Shown here: piece after piece, positions 21,781 through 30,661 of the stretch | How the letters are laid out: every line of letters starts with the position of its first letter | Position numbering within the stretch: position 1 is the first letter of the stretch | Origin: Cryobacterium breve | GTDB lineage: Bacteria > Actinomycetota > Actinomycetes > Actinomycetales > Microbacteriaceae | NCBI RefSeq assembly: GCF_027594785.1 | Contig: NZ_CP075584.1 | Coordinates: forward strand, 3,720,001-3,784,000 | Direction of reading: 5' to 3' | DNA length: 64,000 bases | Position numbers and translations under genes: made by a program | The notes under the pieces: model-generated | Seen by the model: only the letters and a program-made list of their open reading frames with translations | Databases searched by the model: none | Told to the model about the DNA's origin: nothing

Positions 21781-22534
21781 TACGCACTACTCTCTTGAAG
21801 ACGTTACTGATGAATTCCTGATGTTCGTGGACTTGCAGGCCCACTACTAAGCGGCGGACTCGTCCCGTGTAAGACTCCGTGTGCTCACGAAGAATTTTGC
21901 GGGGGTTGTTGCCCGTGAATGTGAACAGTAAATGTGTGACCTGTTTCTGTGCAATGCGATTCTGCAGCATAGCGGCCTTGATTCTATTGCTGAGGTCCGT
22001 GTCCCCCATCTCGAAGAGCCGGCTTGCCATGAAGCTCAAGGAATGGGCTGAGGGACGCCCGTGTTCGCGCAAAAGCGCGGTCTCTGCCTCATTCAACGTC
22101 GTTTTGGACAGGTACGCACGGCTCTTCGCTTCGCCTTTTAAGAAGGCCAAGGACCCGCCCTTCTCCAAACGGACGCCGAGGAGATCGTCGCCGCGCATCG
22201 GCATCTCGCGACTGTCTTTCCATCGCAAGCGAGCAAGCATCCGATAGCCGAGCTCGCGAGTCGCGTACTGAGTTCCGATGATCTCGCCGAGCTCACCCGA
22301 GCGTGCACGAATTCCCGTGGGCACTTTGCCCAGGAGGTACTTCGCGGCGTTCGCCTTCCCAAGCGAAGCGAGGACCGATGCGATTTCGTGTCCAGAAGCA
22401 TACTGTCGTGGAATCGCCGCAGCGGCCCACTCCACCCCATCCTCAACGGTCGTGCTGTCAGCGCTCATGTGCACGAGTTCGTGCTGACCTATGTCTTCGC
22501 GATGGAAGGTGACCCACGTTCTAATTCGCCCCAT
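21764..22534 (-). CDS. HamA-like (DUF1837-type) nuclease
   Basis: An intact 256-residue protein, first gene of a two-gene operon with the helicase. It shows a PD-(D/E)xK-like core: helix GELGEIIGTQYATRELGY (E81, E84), then RGDDLLGVRLE (D116/D117), then FLKGEAKSR (E135, K137). This G-E, D and E-x-K order fits the DUF1837/HamA effector family, which degrades DNA when released by its helicase partner; that link comes from family knowledge and is not shown by the sequence. The start is ATG 22534. The 17-base overlap with the helicase gene indicates co-expression. Confidence 0.7.
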   Translation of the reverse strand: MGRIRTWVTFHREDIGQHELVHMSADSTTVEDGVEWAAAAIPRQYASGHEIASVLASLGKANAAKYLLGKVPTGIRARSGELGEIIGTQYATRELGYRMLARLRWKDSREMPMRGDDLLGVRLEKGGSLAFLKGEAKSRAYLSKTTLNEAETALLREHGRPSAHSLSFMASRLFEMGDTDLSNRIKAAMLQNRIAQKQVTHLLFTFTGNNPRKILREHTESYTGRVRRLVVGLQVHEHQEFISNVFKRVVRSARTR

Positions 22535-22968
22535 TTACTCATGCTCGCAGATTGCACGTCTCGCAATGCTCAAATCACCTCCGACGCGCACAGGAAGGGA
22601 CTGCGGACGGTTTGATTGACTCCAACGCCGTGAGGAATTCGCTCATCACGTCGGGACGGTCGCGGCTCCGCTGACTCAAGAGCGAATCGTGTTCCTTTTC
22701 CAATGGCACGGCAATCTCGTCTCGTGGCCAGCAGGGACTGGCGGGTTTCGGCCCAGCTGACATAACCGCTCATATCGGACGTCTCACCGCCTTCCCATGC
22801 CAGCGCGATCGCACAATCCGGCGCGCGGTTCACCGGTTAGTCGAACGCTCACCCGTGGCCCGTGGACAGGTCACTCTTCCGGAGAAACCATGACACCTGG
22901 CGCTCAATCTGAGGGCGGCACCGTGGCGTGAGCAGGTGGGGCGACATGCTTGGGGGAATACTGAGTGC
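22535..22968. other. Divergent promoter region with repeat copy B
   Basis: Separates the minus-strand HamAB-like operon from the plus-strand nuclease/DUF2510 gene, so promoters for both should lie here. It contains the second 39-base repeat (22740-22778). No gene is supported. Confidence 0.45.
22740..22778 (+). repeat. 39-bp repeat, copy B (direct repeat with 2167-2205)
   Basis: 36 of 39 bases match copy A in the same orientation. Outside this block the flanks diverge at once on the right. On the left, minus-strand similarity fades after the AETR codons. The sharp boundary fits a recombination or element end better than a duplicated gene. Confidence 0.6.
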
Positions 22969-25324
22969 ATGTCCACCACCTACAAGTTGCCTCAGATGCC
23001 CTCCGGCGTCAGGCATAATCGCCTCGGCGCAATTGAGCTGGCGCCGACTCGCTGCCGCATCTGCGACTCGCCGGAACACAGCAAGGGTCTCGTCGGATGG
23101 TGCGGCGAGAAAGCCGTCGCCCTATTCTGCGGCGAGTGTCTCTCTGCGACGCCGAACCCAGGCGCATTGCTAGTGGATGCGTCCCTCGTCGCCGTCAGCG
23201 TTGGCCAAATACACGCACTGAGCGGTCTAGTGCCAACCGGCACTAACTGGCGGCAGTCCGTAACCCACAAGTCGATCCTTGACAGTCTTCCGGTGGAATC
23301 GATCATGTCGCTCTTACGAGCCTTGCAGAGCGTCCCCGATCCTGAAACCGTCAATGAAGTGTTCGGGTCGTGGCATCATCTGCTCGTCGCGTCGGGGATT
23401 CTTACCGATGGGAGGCGACGCACCGCCAGGGGGACGGTCAATGTGGCAAACGATGGGCACCTGTGCTTTTCTTTGGGTGAGCGTGTAATTGACGATTGGC
23501 TGCACGCCAACGGCATCGACCACCGACGCGAACCTTTGTATCCGGAGTCAAATCGGCGCGCCGATTTCGAGATCAGCGGAATATTCGTCGAGTTTTTCGG
23601 GATGGCAGGGGACGCAAAGTACGACGAGAAAACTCAGTGGAAGATGGCCCGCGCCGAAGAGCTCGGGCTTACCTTGGTCGCTGTTTTCCAGCGCGATATT
23701 GATAGTTGGCCCGTTTTCGTCGGATCCTTTGCCCAAGCTCTCGGAGTGACCAATTTCGTTACCGCGCTTCCCGCCCGACGGGACACAACACCTTCCGACA
23801 TGATCCGGGTGGCCAAACGCCCGGTCGACTCCATCGAGGCTGAATCGATCGAGCCGGAGGTCATTGCCGCCGGCTGGTTCCATGACCCGTTCCGTCCCAA
23901 GAGGTTTCGCTTTCACAACGGACGGGCATGGACGCCGAAATGTATCACAGTCGCGGACAGTCGCGTCAGCTCTTCTCCGAAGATCACAGCGGAGAGGGAG
24001 AAGGTCGTCAAGGCTTTCGTGAAATCACTGGCTCGCTCGTCCGGCGGTTCTGTCGAGGCGTCCGAGTGGGCGGCGCAACTCAAGGTCACAGCCAGTGGAC
24101 CGCGGATATTCGAGTCCGACGTTGACGAAGCCCGACTAGACCTCGTCGCTTGGATTGACTGCGTTGAAACTCTCGCGGAGGCGAACCACCGGTCCAAGGA
24201 GAGACGTCGAGATGCGTCCGCGTACGGGTCAGAGATCGACATTTCGCGCAGCGTCAGCAGCCAACCCTATTTCTTGCTCAGCCAGCTTTTCCACCTTCTC
24301 GGCGATGCACAGGCGGAAATGGCGGTGTTAGAACGCCTCGTCGTGTTCGCAAACGACCTCAGATGGCAGCGTCAGCACCGCGCCCTGAGTTTGCTTGCAA
24401 GAGCAGGCGTTGTTCCCGCGCCCGACCGGGCCGGATTCACTGCGGCTACACCTCTGCCCGACGACAGCGCCATCGTGCACATCGGCGGCGGGCAATTCCT
24501 CGAAAGCGACCAGCACGAACTGGATAACGGATCGCGGGGCCATTGCCCCGACGCGGCACCGACGCCGGATCAACAGCCGGACGCCCTCCGCGCGCCTATC
24601 TGGAGTGGAAACATCTTGGTGGCTTTGGATGCCGCAAGCGATCCTGGACTCGCCGTTGAAGACATGGTCGCTCTTGTCGACCATCCGGATCCATCCAATG
24701 CTGGCCTTGCTCTCAGAAATCCATCACTTCCCAGCGTTCTTGCTCGACCGGATCGCGCAGATGGCGTTCGACGATGCTGCCGGTCATGCCGCAGGTGTGT
24801 TGCGCACCGGAGTGTTGAAACATCCAAATCTCTCACCCCGGTTCTTCGCCCTCGCCGTCGACAGCGAAGAAACCGATTGGAAGGACGCGGTCGCCGCCAA
24901 TCCGAGCCTGCCCGATCCTCTGGCAAGCCGGCTGCTTGAAGAGTGCGGCCCACTGGTTCGGAAAACGGTACTGGAAAACCTGGGCGTCTCGCATGGCGTG
25001 ATTACGACGCACCGATGGTCCCATGAGAAATCGAGCAGCGTCGTGTTCGCCGCAGTGCGCCGACTCCGAGGGCCAGAACTTCAAGGACTTCTGACTCAGA
25101 TCAAAATCGCAAAACAGAACGTGGATACACGAGTGCTGATCGCCAAACTGACCTCGGATCCCGCGCAAATCTCAGACCTGTGCCGCGACCCAGATTTTCG
25201 GGTTCGCTTCATGGCCAGCACAAACGCGTTCGTTTCGGCGGAAGATATGGCGGCTGTCCTCCGGCTGGGCACTTCTATGGGGGTTCCGAAAGGTCCATAT
25301 GCCGATTTGAAGGAGGTCGGGTGA
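22969..25324 (+). pseudogene. Zn-ribbon / PD-(D/E)xK / DUF2510 / repeat protein, frameshifted
   Basis: A multidomain protein of about 785 codons. Residues 27-60 hold two CxxC pairs (C29/C32, C54/C57). At about 165-240 there is an endonuclease-like core, DDWLHANGIDHRRE...RADFEISGIFVEFFG, with D199 and E208 and Lys residues after it. A DUF2510 box follows (AAGWFHDP...NGRAWT, about 300-325). The C-terminus (about 585-785) has repeating NPSLP...LL and HPNLSPRFF units resembling leucine-rich-variant/HEAT repeats. ATG 22969 follows GGGGGAA. The frame is interrupted at about 24737-24742 (one extra base); restoring it gives SVLLDRIAQMAFDD. A defence nuclease with sensor repeats is inferred. I know no named system with this order. 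Confidence 0.7.
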
Positions 25325-25918
25325 GGTAGTTGGACAGGGCCCCGCCGCAGCGTTCGATAAAAGGGATCATCACTACATGGCGATGGCGACTTCCAACGTG
25401 CTTCGCGAGCTGGCCCGCCTGACGCAGTTGGGCAGGCTCGGTGGACTTCACTTTCGGGGCTGTCATATGACTGTTATCGGCGCTGTACTGCCTTGAGTGC
25501 CATCCGACGTGAGAACTCGAACTGCCAAGTATTTCTGCATTTTTCCGGGGATCGTCGGCACGTGGTCGCGGTCGCGGGAACACTCAGAGCCACGAACTAC
25601 CGGCACTGACTGGTGGGTTTCTTACATAACGGCACCTATCGGCTTTTGCGCGTCGGTGAGCGAGGTGGTTAGGGCTAGGGATGTGATGTATCAGGACATC
25701 GGTGACCCTCAGGAGATTTTGCGGGAGCCTCGAGGCGCGACTGCGTTCTCTCGAGGATCCGGCGGAAGAAGGGGCCACAAGGACCAAGCTCCCGCGCGGG
25801 TTCGGTGATAGTTGCGAGTGAGCCGGGCAGGCGGAGTACTACCGCTGCACAGTGTCCTGTCGGCTCGGACGTCTCGGCCTGGGCCGTCATTACAAGCATC
25901 CGGCAGCGTGCGCCGAGG
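25325..25918. other. Intergenic stretch, nothing recognised
   Basis: About 600 bases. Overlapping short frames on both strands have no recognisable content. Two ORFs over 100 codons here (minus-strand 25275-25583, plus-strand 25497-25808) are rich in Arg/Pro/Ser and look like chance frames. Confidence 0.35.
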
Positions 25919-26146
25919 TTAAAGAGGCGACGCCCATACCTCGACGATGCCGAGTCTTTTCTCGTCCTCTCTAATGGGTACACGAAAGAAGCCGCGCGCT
26001 TCAAGGTTGAGCGCCGCGTGTTCCAGAGACGCCCAACCCGTCGTGCCGAAAACGCGGCCGTCATCACCCATCACGCGCTCAGCCACAATGCATCCTGCAT
26101 TCACCGGATCAGGCCTAAGCACCCAATATGTGCCGTTGTCAGTCAT
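25919..26146 (-). CDS. Small hypothetical protein (75 aa)
   Basis: MTDNGTYWVLRPDPVNAGCI begins a 75-residue protein with balanced composition and a plausible alpha/beta pattern (AERVMGDDGRVFGTTGWASL, VPIREDEKRLGIVEVWASPL). It is more protein-like than any overlapping plus-strand frame. Start ATG 26146 has only a weak upstream purine run. No family known to me. It lies alone on the minus strand in the accessory region. Confidence 0.5.
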   Translation of the reverse strand: MTDNGTYWVLRPDPVNAGCIVAERVMGDDGRVFGTTGWASLEHAALNLEARGFFRVPIREDEKRLGIVEVWASPL

Positions 26147-26305
26147 GGGCTGATTGTCTCACGGACATTTGGATTCAAGTCGCAAGCTGGTAGGCCCGGC
26201 AGCTCTTGATAAAGGACTAATGAGGACGCGGCGTGAGCGGAATCGTGCGTTCTAGTCATCGTAACTATGATGAAAAATACCTGTTCATAACACGAAGGAG
26301 TCCAC

Positions 26306-26452
26306 ATGGCTCGTACACCTGGCGCGACGAACCGAACCCCACGAGAAATCAAGAAGGATGGGCTTTTCTCCCTCGCCCTGAGCAAGCAGAAGGACAAGAA
26401 TGCAAAGCTAAAAAAGGAGCTCGCTGCAGCCAAGAAGGCAAAGAAGAAATAA
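26306..26452 (+). CDS. 48-residue lysine-rich small protein
   Basis: A short gene with good expression signals: GAAGGAG at 26294-26300, five bases before ATG 26306, and stop TAA at 26450-26452. It starts MARTPGATNRTPREIKKDG and ends in ELAAAKKAKKK. The product is strongly basic and its second half is a likely amphipathic helix or coiled coil. Such small basic proteins can bind nucleic acid, but no family is recognised. The ribosome binding site, codon use and TAA stop argue for a real gene. Confidence 0.6.
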   Translation: MARTPGATNRTPREIKKDGLFSLALSKQKDKNAKLKKELAAAKKAKKK

Positions 26453-27015
26453 GCGCTGCAAGCGATCCGACGAATTTCCAGATATGAGTCACCGGCACTG
26501 CAACAAAGCCTTCTGGAAGTGTTGAGCATCGCACAAAGAGAGGGCAGTTGGAGTTGCTACAGCTAAGCGAAGACCCAGCCACGGAAGGTCCCCAGCCAAG
26601 CGACGTCACAGTGAAACTTCATCAGTGGCTGCCAGCCCGTCCGGTTAAGCTGTTGGCCTTGTGTCATCTCGATGGCGAAGGACGCTAGCAGGCTTGCGAC
26701 AGGGACGGCGCGACGTCACCGACTCCGATGAGAATCGCCTAGGCGTCGCCCATCGATTCGACAAGCCGGGTTCCCGAGCTCAACAGGGTCGAACCCCATG
26801 CATTTTCTTCGATAAAGACGATCGCCTTCTTGTCCCCTTTCTGACAGCGGACACACCCCAGTTCTGGGGCGACCCGCACTCGGAAGGTTGAGACTGACCG
26901 AACGTCAAGGAAACGGGTGGAGAGGTGCAATCGCCTTTGCCTTGACATCGCGCACCTGCCACGGCCGAAATTAATGCCAAAGGGCCGAGGAATAGCTACG
27001 AGGTGGTGCCTCGGA
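26453..27015. other. Intergenic stretch, nothing firm
   Basis: Contains one open plus-strand frame from TTG 26547 to TAG about 26688 (LELLQLSEDPATEG...) with a purine run before it. I consider it unproven. The rest is downstream spacer of the minus-strand NYN gene. Confidence 0.3.
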
Positions 27016-28406
27016 CTAGGACGAGATATGGACCTGAGCACGGGCGCCCGATGTCACGCCAAGATAATGTGAAGGAGCGCCTTCACTGTGATCGATGAGA
27101 TGCGCGCTGAGAACTTCCTGCTCCGGCCCAAACAGTGCCTCCCGAATTTCCTCATCCTTCGGGACCATTTCTATCGTCTCGGCCCGCCTTCTGGCGTCAC
27201 CCAAGACCAGGGCAATTCCGTCACCCACGCGAGTCACGTCGGACGTCAGCATCAGCGATGAGTCGTCGTCCACTCGAAACGCCCCTACCGCGAACAACAG
27301 CCCGAGCGCGAGCCTGATTTGTTCTGCGGGCACGTCCGGGAGGTCGTCCCCGAGTGCATCTAGGAGAGCTTCAGGTTCCATGGGTGAAAATCGAACAGTC
27401 AACTCTGCGAGCACGTTCATGAGCGATGTGAGCTTCGGATAGATGACGGCCGGTTCGACAGCCTCGAGCGACAGGCGCAGTGTATTCGCATCTGGAACAG
27501 CGACCGGATCAGTTGGCGTAGACGCCTTCTCTGCTTCCGCCGGAGCAGCCTTAGACGTCGGATTCTTGACGCTAGTCGGGCGATAGATCTTCAGTCCGCA
27601 TTCGTTGTCGACGAAATCACCGAGTGTCTTGAATCCATACGTGCTGAAGCTCACTCGGGGCCACTGCGTACGGAGTTTGTTCCCCAACAGGGCACCACTA
27701 ACTTCGTCACCCCTCATCATCTTGGGGTTTTGCAGAACGATCGCTTTAACGGACTGCACGTACTCGTTGACCGTCGGGATCCTGTCGGAAGGAAGCCGTG
27801 TCACACTCAACTCTTTGATGCTCACGTCAGATGATTTGGTGATATTCGAAGCGTTTTCCACGGCAGCCCTTGAAACTCCGGCATCAACTTCGAAATAGTG
27901 GTCAGCGTTTGATCGCAACAATGCGCTCACCCCACCCGCGCCGGCACCGGTCAGCGTAGCTCCAATGACGTACTTGCCGAGATACTGAAGACGGCGGACC
28001 AGAGGAATGAAATCACCATCGCCGCTCACAATCACAAATACGTCAACCCAAGGTGCCTCTACTGCAACGCTGAGCGCATCAACCACAATTTGGACGTCGG
28101 CCGCGTTCTTCCTGCGGCCCTCGTCTGGGTTCTTCTTCCCGCCCCCGCGTAGGAGAAAATCTGAACCGGCTCGACTGCGTTCTCAAGCATTTCTCGGCGG
28201 TAGGTTGACATACCCGCCACCATCCAATTGGCATACGCTTTTGTTGTTGCCGCGCTCGACCCAATCTGAAGATCCTCAATGAAGTGGCGAATTTCTCTGA
28301 GCATGCGCGACAACGGTACTCCAGAGACGTCGTTGTTGTAGCCGCCGAACATGTTTTCCAAGTCGATAAAAACTGCCACATTCCGCCGGTGTGTCCTGCT
28401 GTCCAT
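27016..28406 (-). pseudogene. NYN-domain RNase-like protein with LOTUS-like domain, frameshifted
   Basis: About 463 codons. The N-terminal NYN (PIN-like, LabA/DUF88-type) nuclease domain has RNVAVFIDLENMFGG (D15), then KKNPDEGRRKNAADVQIVVD and FVIVSGDGDFIPLVRRL, which supply the expected acidic metal-binding residues. Around residues 240-310 a segment (YVQSVKAIVLQNPKM...STYGFKTLGDFVDNECGLKIY) resembles an OST-HTH/LOTUS RNA-binding fold, the common partner of NYN. An Ala/Pro linker and a helical C-terminus follow. The shift is at the G-rich tract around 28144-28151, where one missing G restores the frame. Start ATG 28406. Likely an RNA-cleaving protein; its role in the island is unknown. Confidence 0.75.
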
Positions 28407-28688
28407 GGCATGCCCCCCAGTTATTGATGAACTGGCTCAAACCTAGCGCTCAGAACGATCAGACGAGTTCGTGGAGCCGCCCGATAGGCGGCCCGTGAGA
28501 ATGTGCACGGCCGGCCGGCCGGCCGTCGGCGGCAACAGGGTTCGCGGCACACATAGTCAACTTCCTGGCAACCAAGAAATGCGCGAGACTGACGACAATC
28601 ATGGCGGGGAGACCACCGACGACGGCATCTTCGTTGTCGGTGAGGAAGCCCGGCTCGTTGAGCGTGTCGAATTAGTCGGTCGACCGAA
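28407..28688. other. Spacer with palindromic GGCCGGCCGGCC run
   Basis: Under 300 bases between two minus-strand genes. Short frames occur on both strands, but neither is convincing. A GGCCGGCCGGCCGGCC-like tract lies at about 28511-28525. Confidence 0.35.
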
Positions 28689-29153
28689 CTAAGAAATTCT
28701 GCCACGGGTCTTGCGGCACTGCAGCAGCCGGCCAGAGACAGTCTGAGCGCGACGAACGACAGACTTAATGGCTGCGACAAACGCCCCTTGCTCCGCGGGG
28801 CCGAGACGACCGCCAGGTGCTGGATTTGGCTCTCCAGAGCGCTTGCCAGTGGGGTGAGCGCTTCGGCGAGGGACGTGTCGGCTGTGGCATTTTTTGTCTT
28901 CCGCGTTGCGTCCCAGACCCCGAGGCTTGCAACCATTTCGAGGGACTGGGATGTAGGGATGTCGACGTCGATGCGCACGGGCACCCCGTCGTGCATCGCC
29001 TGGGAAAGTGTCTGGGCGGCACCCCGGATGTGGCGCGCAATTGTTGCACCGATTCCCTGAAGTGAGGAAAGCCGGAAGACGCCCTGCACTGTCCTCAACC
29101 CCGCGGGTTTCGCGGTAGTCGTGTTCCGCACCGCCGAGAGTTAGGTCGAGCAC
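28689..29153 (-). pseudogene. Small hypothetical protein, two compensating frameshifts
   Basis: A 154-codon frame is open from ATG 29153 to 28689, but its middle is Arg/Pro-rich and unlike protein. In that middle the neighbouring frame reads well: FRLSSLQGIGATIARHI, GVPVRIDVDIPTSQSLEM and TSLAEALTPLASALESQI. The best reading is MLDLTLGGAEHDYRETRG, then that frame, then AFVAAIKSVVRRAQTVSG. The shifts fall at GGGG (about 29096-29100) and near CCGCGGGG (about 28793-28800) and cancel. The product would be a helical protein of about 155 residues with no recognised family. Confidence 0.45.
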
Positions 29154-29252
29154 CGTGATGGGAAGCTCCTACCCGGCACAATGACCACGCGAGTCGCTCA
29201 AACAGCACCGACAGTGCACGGCGAAGCGCTATACGTTCGATAGAGTCCAGGC

Positions 29253-29423
29253 ATGGCTACTTGCGGATCGTGTGGGTTTGACGGACATAACAGTCGCACC
29301 TGTGGGGGGCCCAATTGGCCGTGCCCGACCTGTGGCAAGCCGACGGCCAATATGAACGACTACTCCGAGCGCCATGACAATGACTATTGCTCTCCCTTCA
29401 CTTCACCCGGGTGTTGGGGCTGA
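29253..29423 (+). CDS. 56-residue CCHC zinc-knuckle protein
   Basis: Begins MATCGSCGFDGHNSRTC. Cysteines 4, 7 and 17 with His12 match C-x2-C-x4-H-x4-C exactly, the zinc knuckle best known from retroviral Gag and rare in bacteria. A second pair, CPTC (24/27), plus C46 and C54 could bind another zinc. Start ATG 29253, stop TGA 29421-29423. The upstream binding site is weak. A nucleic-acid-binding role is inferred from the motif. It is too short to be picked up by usual gene-length cut-offs. Confidence 0.6.
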   Translation: MATCGSCGFDGHNSRTCGGPNWPCPTCGKPTANMNDYSERHDNDYCSPFTSPGCWG

Positions 29424-29559
29424 CAATGCGTCTCAGGCCGTGATGACCCGGCGACTGTGGCCGGTTCGGAACTGTCGTTAGGGTCGCTCGGCCACTAGCG
29501 AGTCTTGAAAACGACCCGCGCAGTCTTGCCTGTATGGGGATTTGAAAGGTGGCGGCGGT

Positions 29560-29793
29560 ATGCCAACAGGACCAAAGCATCAGAAGTACTCCACGATTGA
29601 CGGGGGCTCCTCCCAGTACGGGGAGGATTGCCGTTGCACGATCGGGGAGGACCATGACGCAGCAGACGATTCCGGCGGGGACTCGCTGAGCGTCTGGGAT
29701 GCCGCAAACATCTGGCTTTCGAACGGCATGGATGAGGATTACACGTTCGGCTATGGCGAGGATGAGCTTAGGCGTGCCGCCGGCATGGGGTGA
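29560..29793 (+). CDS. 77-residue acidic hypothetical protein
   Basis: ATG 29560 is preceded by GAAAGG. The protein starts MPTGPKHQKYSTIDGG, then is strongly acidic (GEDHDAADDSGGDSLSVWD), and ends DELRRAAGMG. No known domain. It follows the zinc-knuckle gene on the same strand with a 136-base gap, so they might form a unit. Overall negative charge could suit a DNA-mimic or regulatory protein, but nothing proves that. Confidence 0.5.
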   Translation: MPTGPKHQKYSTIDGGSSQYGEDCRCTIGEDHDAADDSGGDSLSVWDAANIWLSNGMDEDYTFGYGEDELRRAAGMG

Positions 29794-30189
29794 AGGCGGG
29801 GCTGGCCCGACACGATGCGAAAAGTGTGAAGGCATGACCCGTTCTTCGACCCTGCCGCCACCAATGGTGATCCGCTTCCTTGAACTCTTGGAAGATCTGG
29901 ATGAGCTCCTTTTCGAGGTATCCGAACCGATCAGGCAGAGGCGGGTCGAGGAACCGGCCGTGTCTGATCGTGCCGGGATGGTTGCCAGGGGTGCCCGCCC
30001 GACCTCTACGCCGCGAACGAAGCGATTGCATATGCGACCTCACCCAAGCTGCACTGGTCGTCGACAGCGGTGGGCGACCCACGAATTCGCGCCTCGCGCT
30101 CGGTCCGATCCGAGTCAGTGGTCTGGCCCAGGCAATGCTGGAGGAAAGGAATGAGGGCTGCGGAGGAAACAGAGTTCCACCGTCACCGA

Positions 30190-30231
30190 CGATCCGCGCC
30201 CTGCTGGCTTTCGCGAACAGCCCACCAAATG
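30190..30231 (+). repeat. 42-bp module, copy D (matches 9947-9988)
   Basis: 38 of 42 bases agree with copy C in the same orientation, and the module ends where a hairpin begins, as in copy C. No transposase lies next to this copy, so it could be a solo end left by an excised or deleted element. Confidence 0.55.
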
Positions 30232-30263
30232 TCCCGGAAACTCAAGGGTTTCCGGGACTTTTT
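30231..30263 (+). terminator. Intrinsic terminator
   Basis: Perfect ten-pair stem GTCCCGGAAA (30231-30240) / TTTCCGGGAC (30249-30258), eight-base loop, followed by TTTTT (30259-30263). It is the clearest intrinsic terminator on the plus strand of the window and would isolate the island from the gene at 30662. Confidence 0.8.
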
Positions 30264-30661
30264 GGTTAAAGGATCTAACGAGAGCCCCGCGCTACGCGAG
30301 CGGTCTCATCGAGGCACCCGGCGATAGCCGTAAAGACCTACGGAACGTCTCGGCTCCTGAGGTCATCCGGGCGGTCGTGTCGAAGGTCTCGTGGACCTCT
30401 CGGTCGGCCGCGACGGGCAGCGCGAGAACTCACACCCGCGGGGGAGCGCAGTACGTCCATGTCGAGAGCGGCATCCGGGGTTCCCGGGGGCGAGCATCTC
30501 TTCGCTTCCCGAGTCGTCTGCGCTCACCATGAACGGCCGTAGCCGCGTGATTGCGGGAATGCCTGTTCCCCCACCCGTTTCGAAGGCCCGCGGGGTGACC
30601 TTGGCTTTTCCATCAATCAAGAACCTCCATCGAAACCGGGGGGTGATACTACTGTTGCCGT

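Larger units (their letters stand above)
29794..30661. other. Junction region between accessory and core-like DNA
   Basis: Nearly 870 bases with no supported gene. It contains module copy D (30190-30231) fused to a strong terminator hairpin (30231-30263). To the right, gene density and GC rise and genes become typical housekeeping or metabolic ones, so this may be the edge of the island. Confidence 0.45.

Noticed and set aside
28689..29153. Accepting the uninterrupted 154-codon frame as it stands
   Set aside because: Its middle third is Arg/Pro/Cys-rich nonsense, while the adjacent frame is clearly protein-like in exactly that part.
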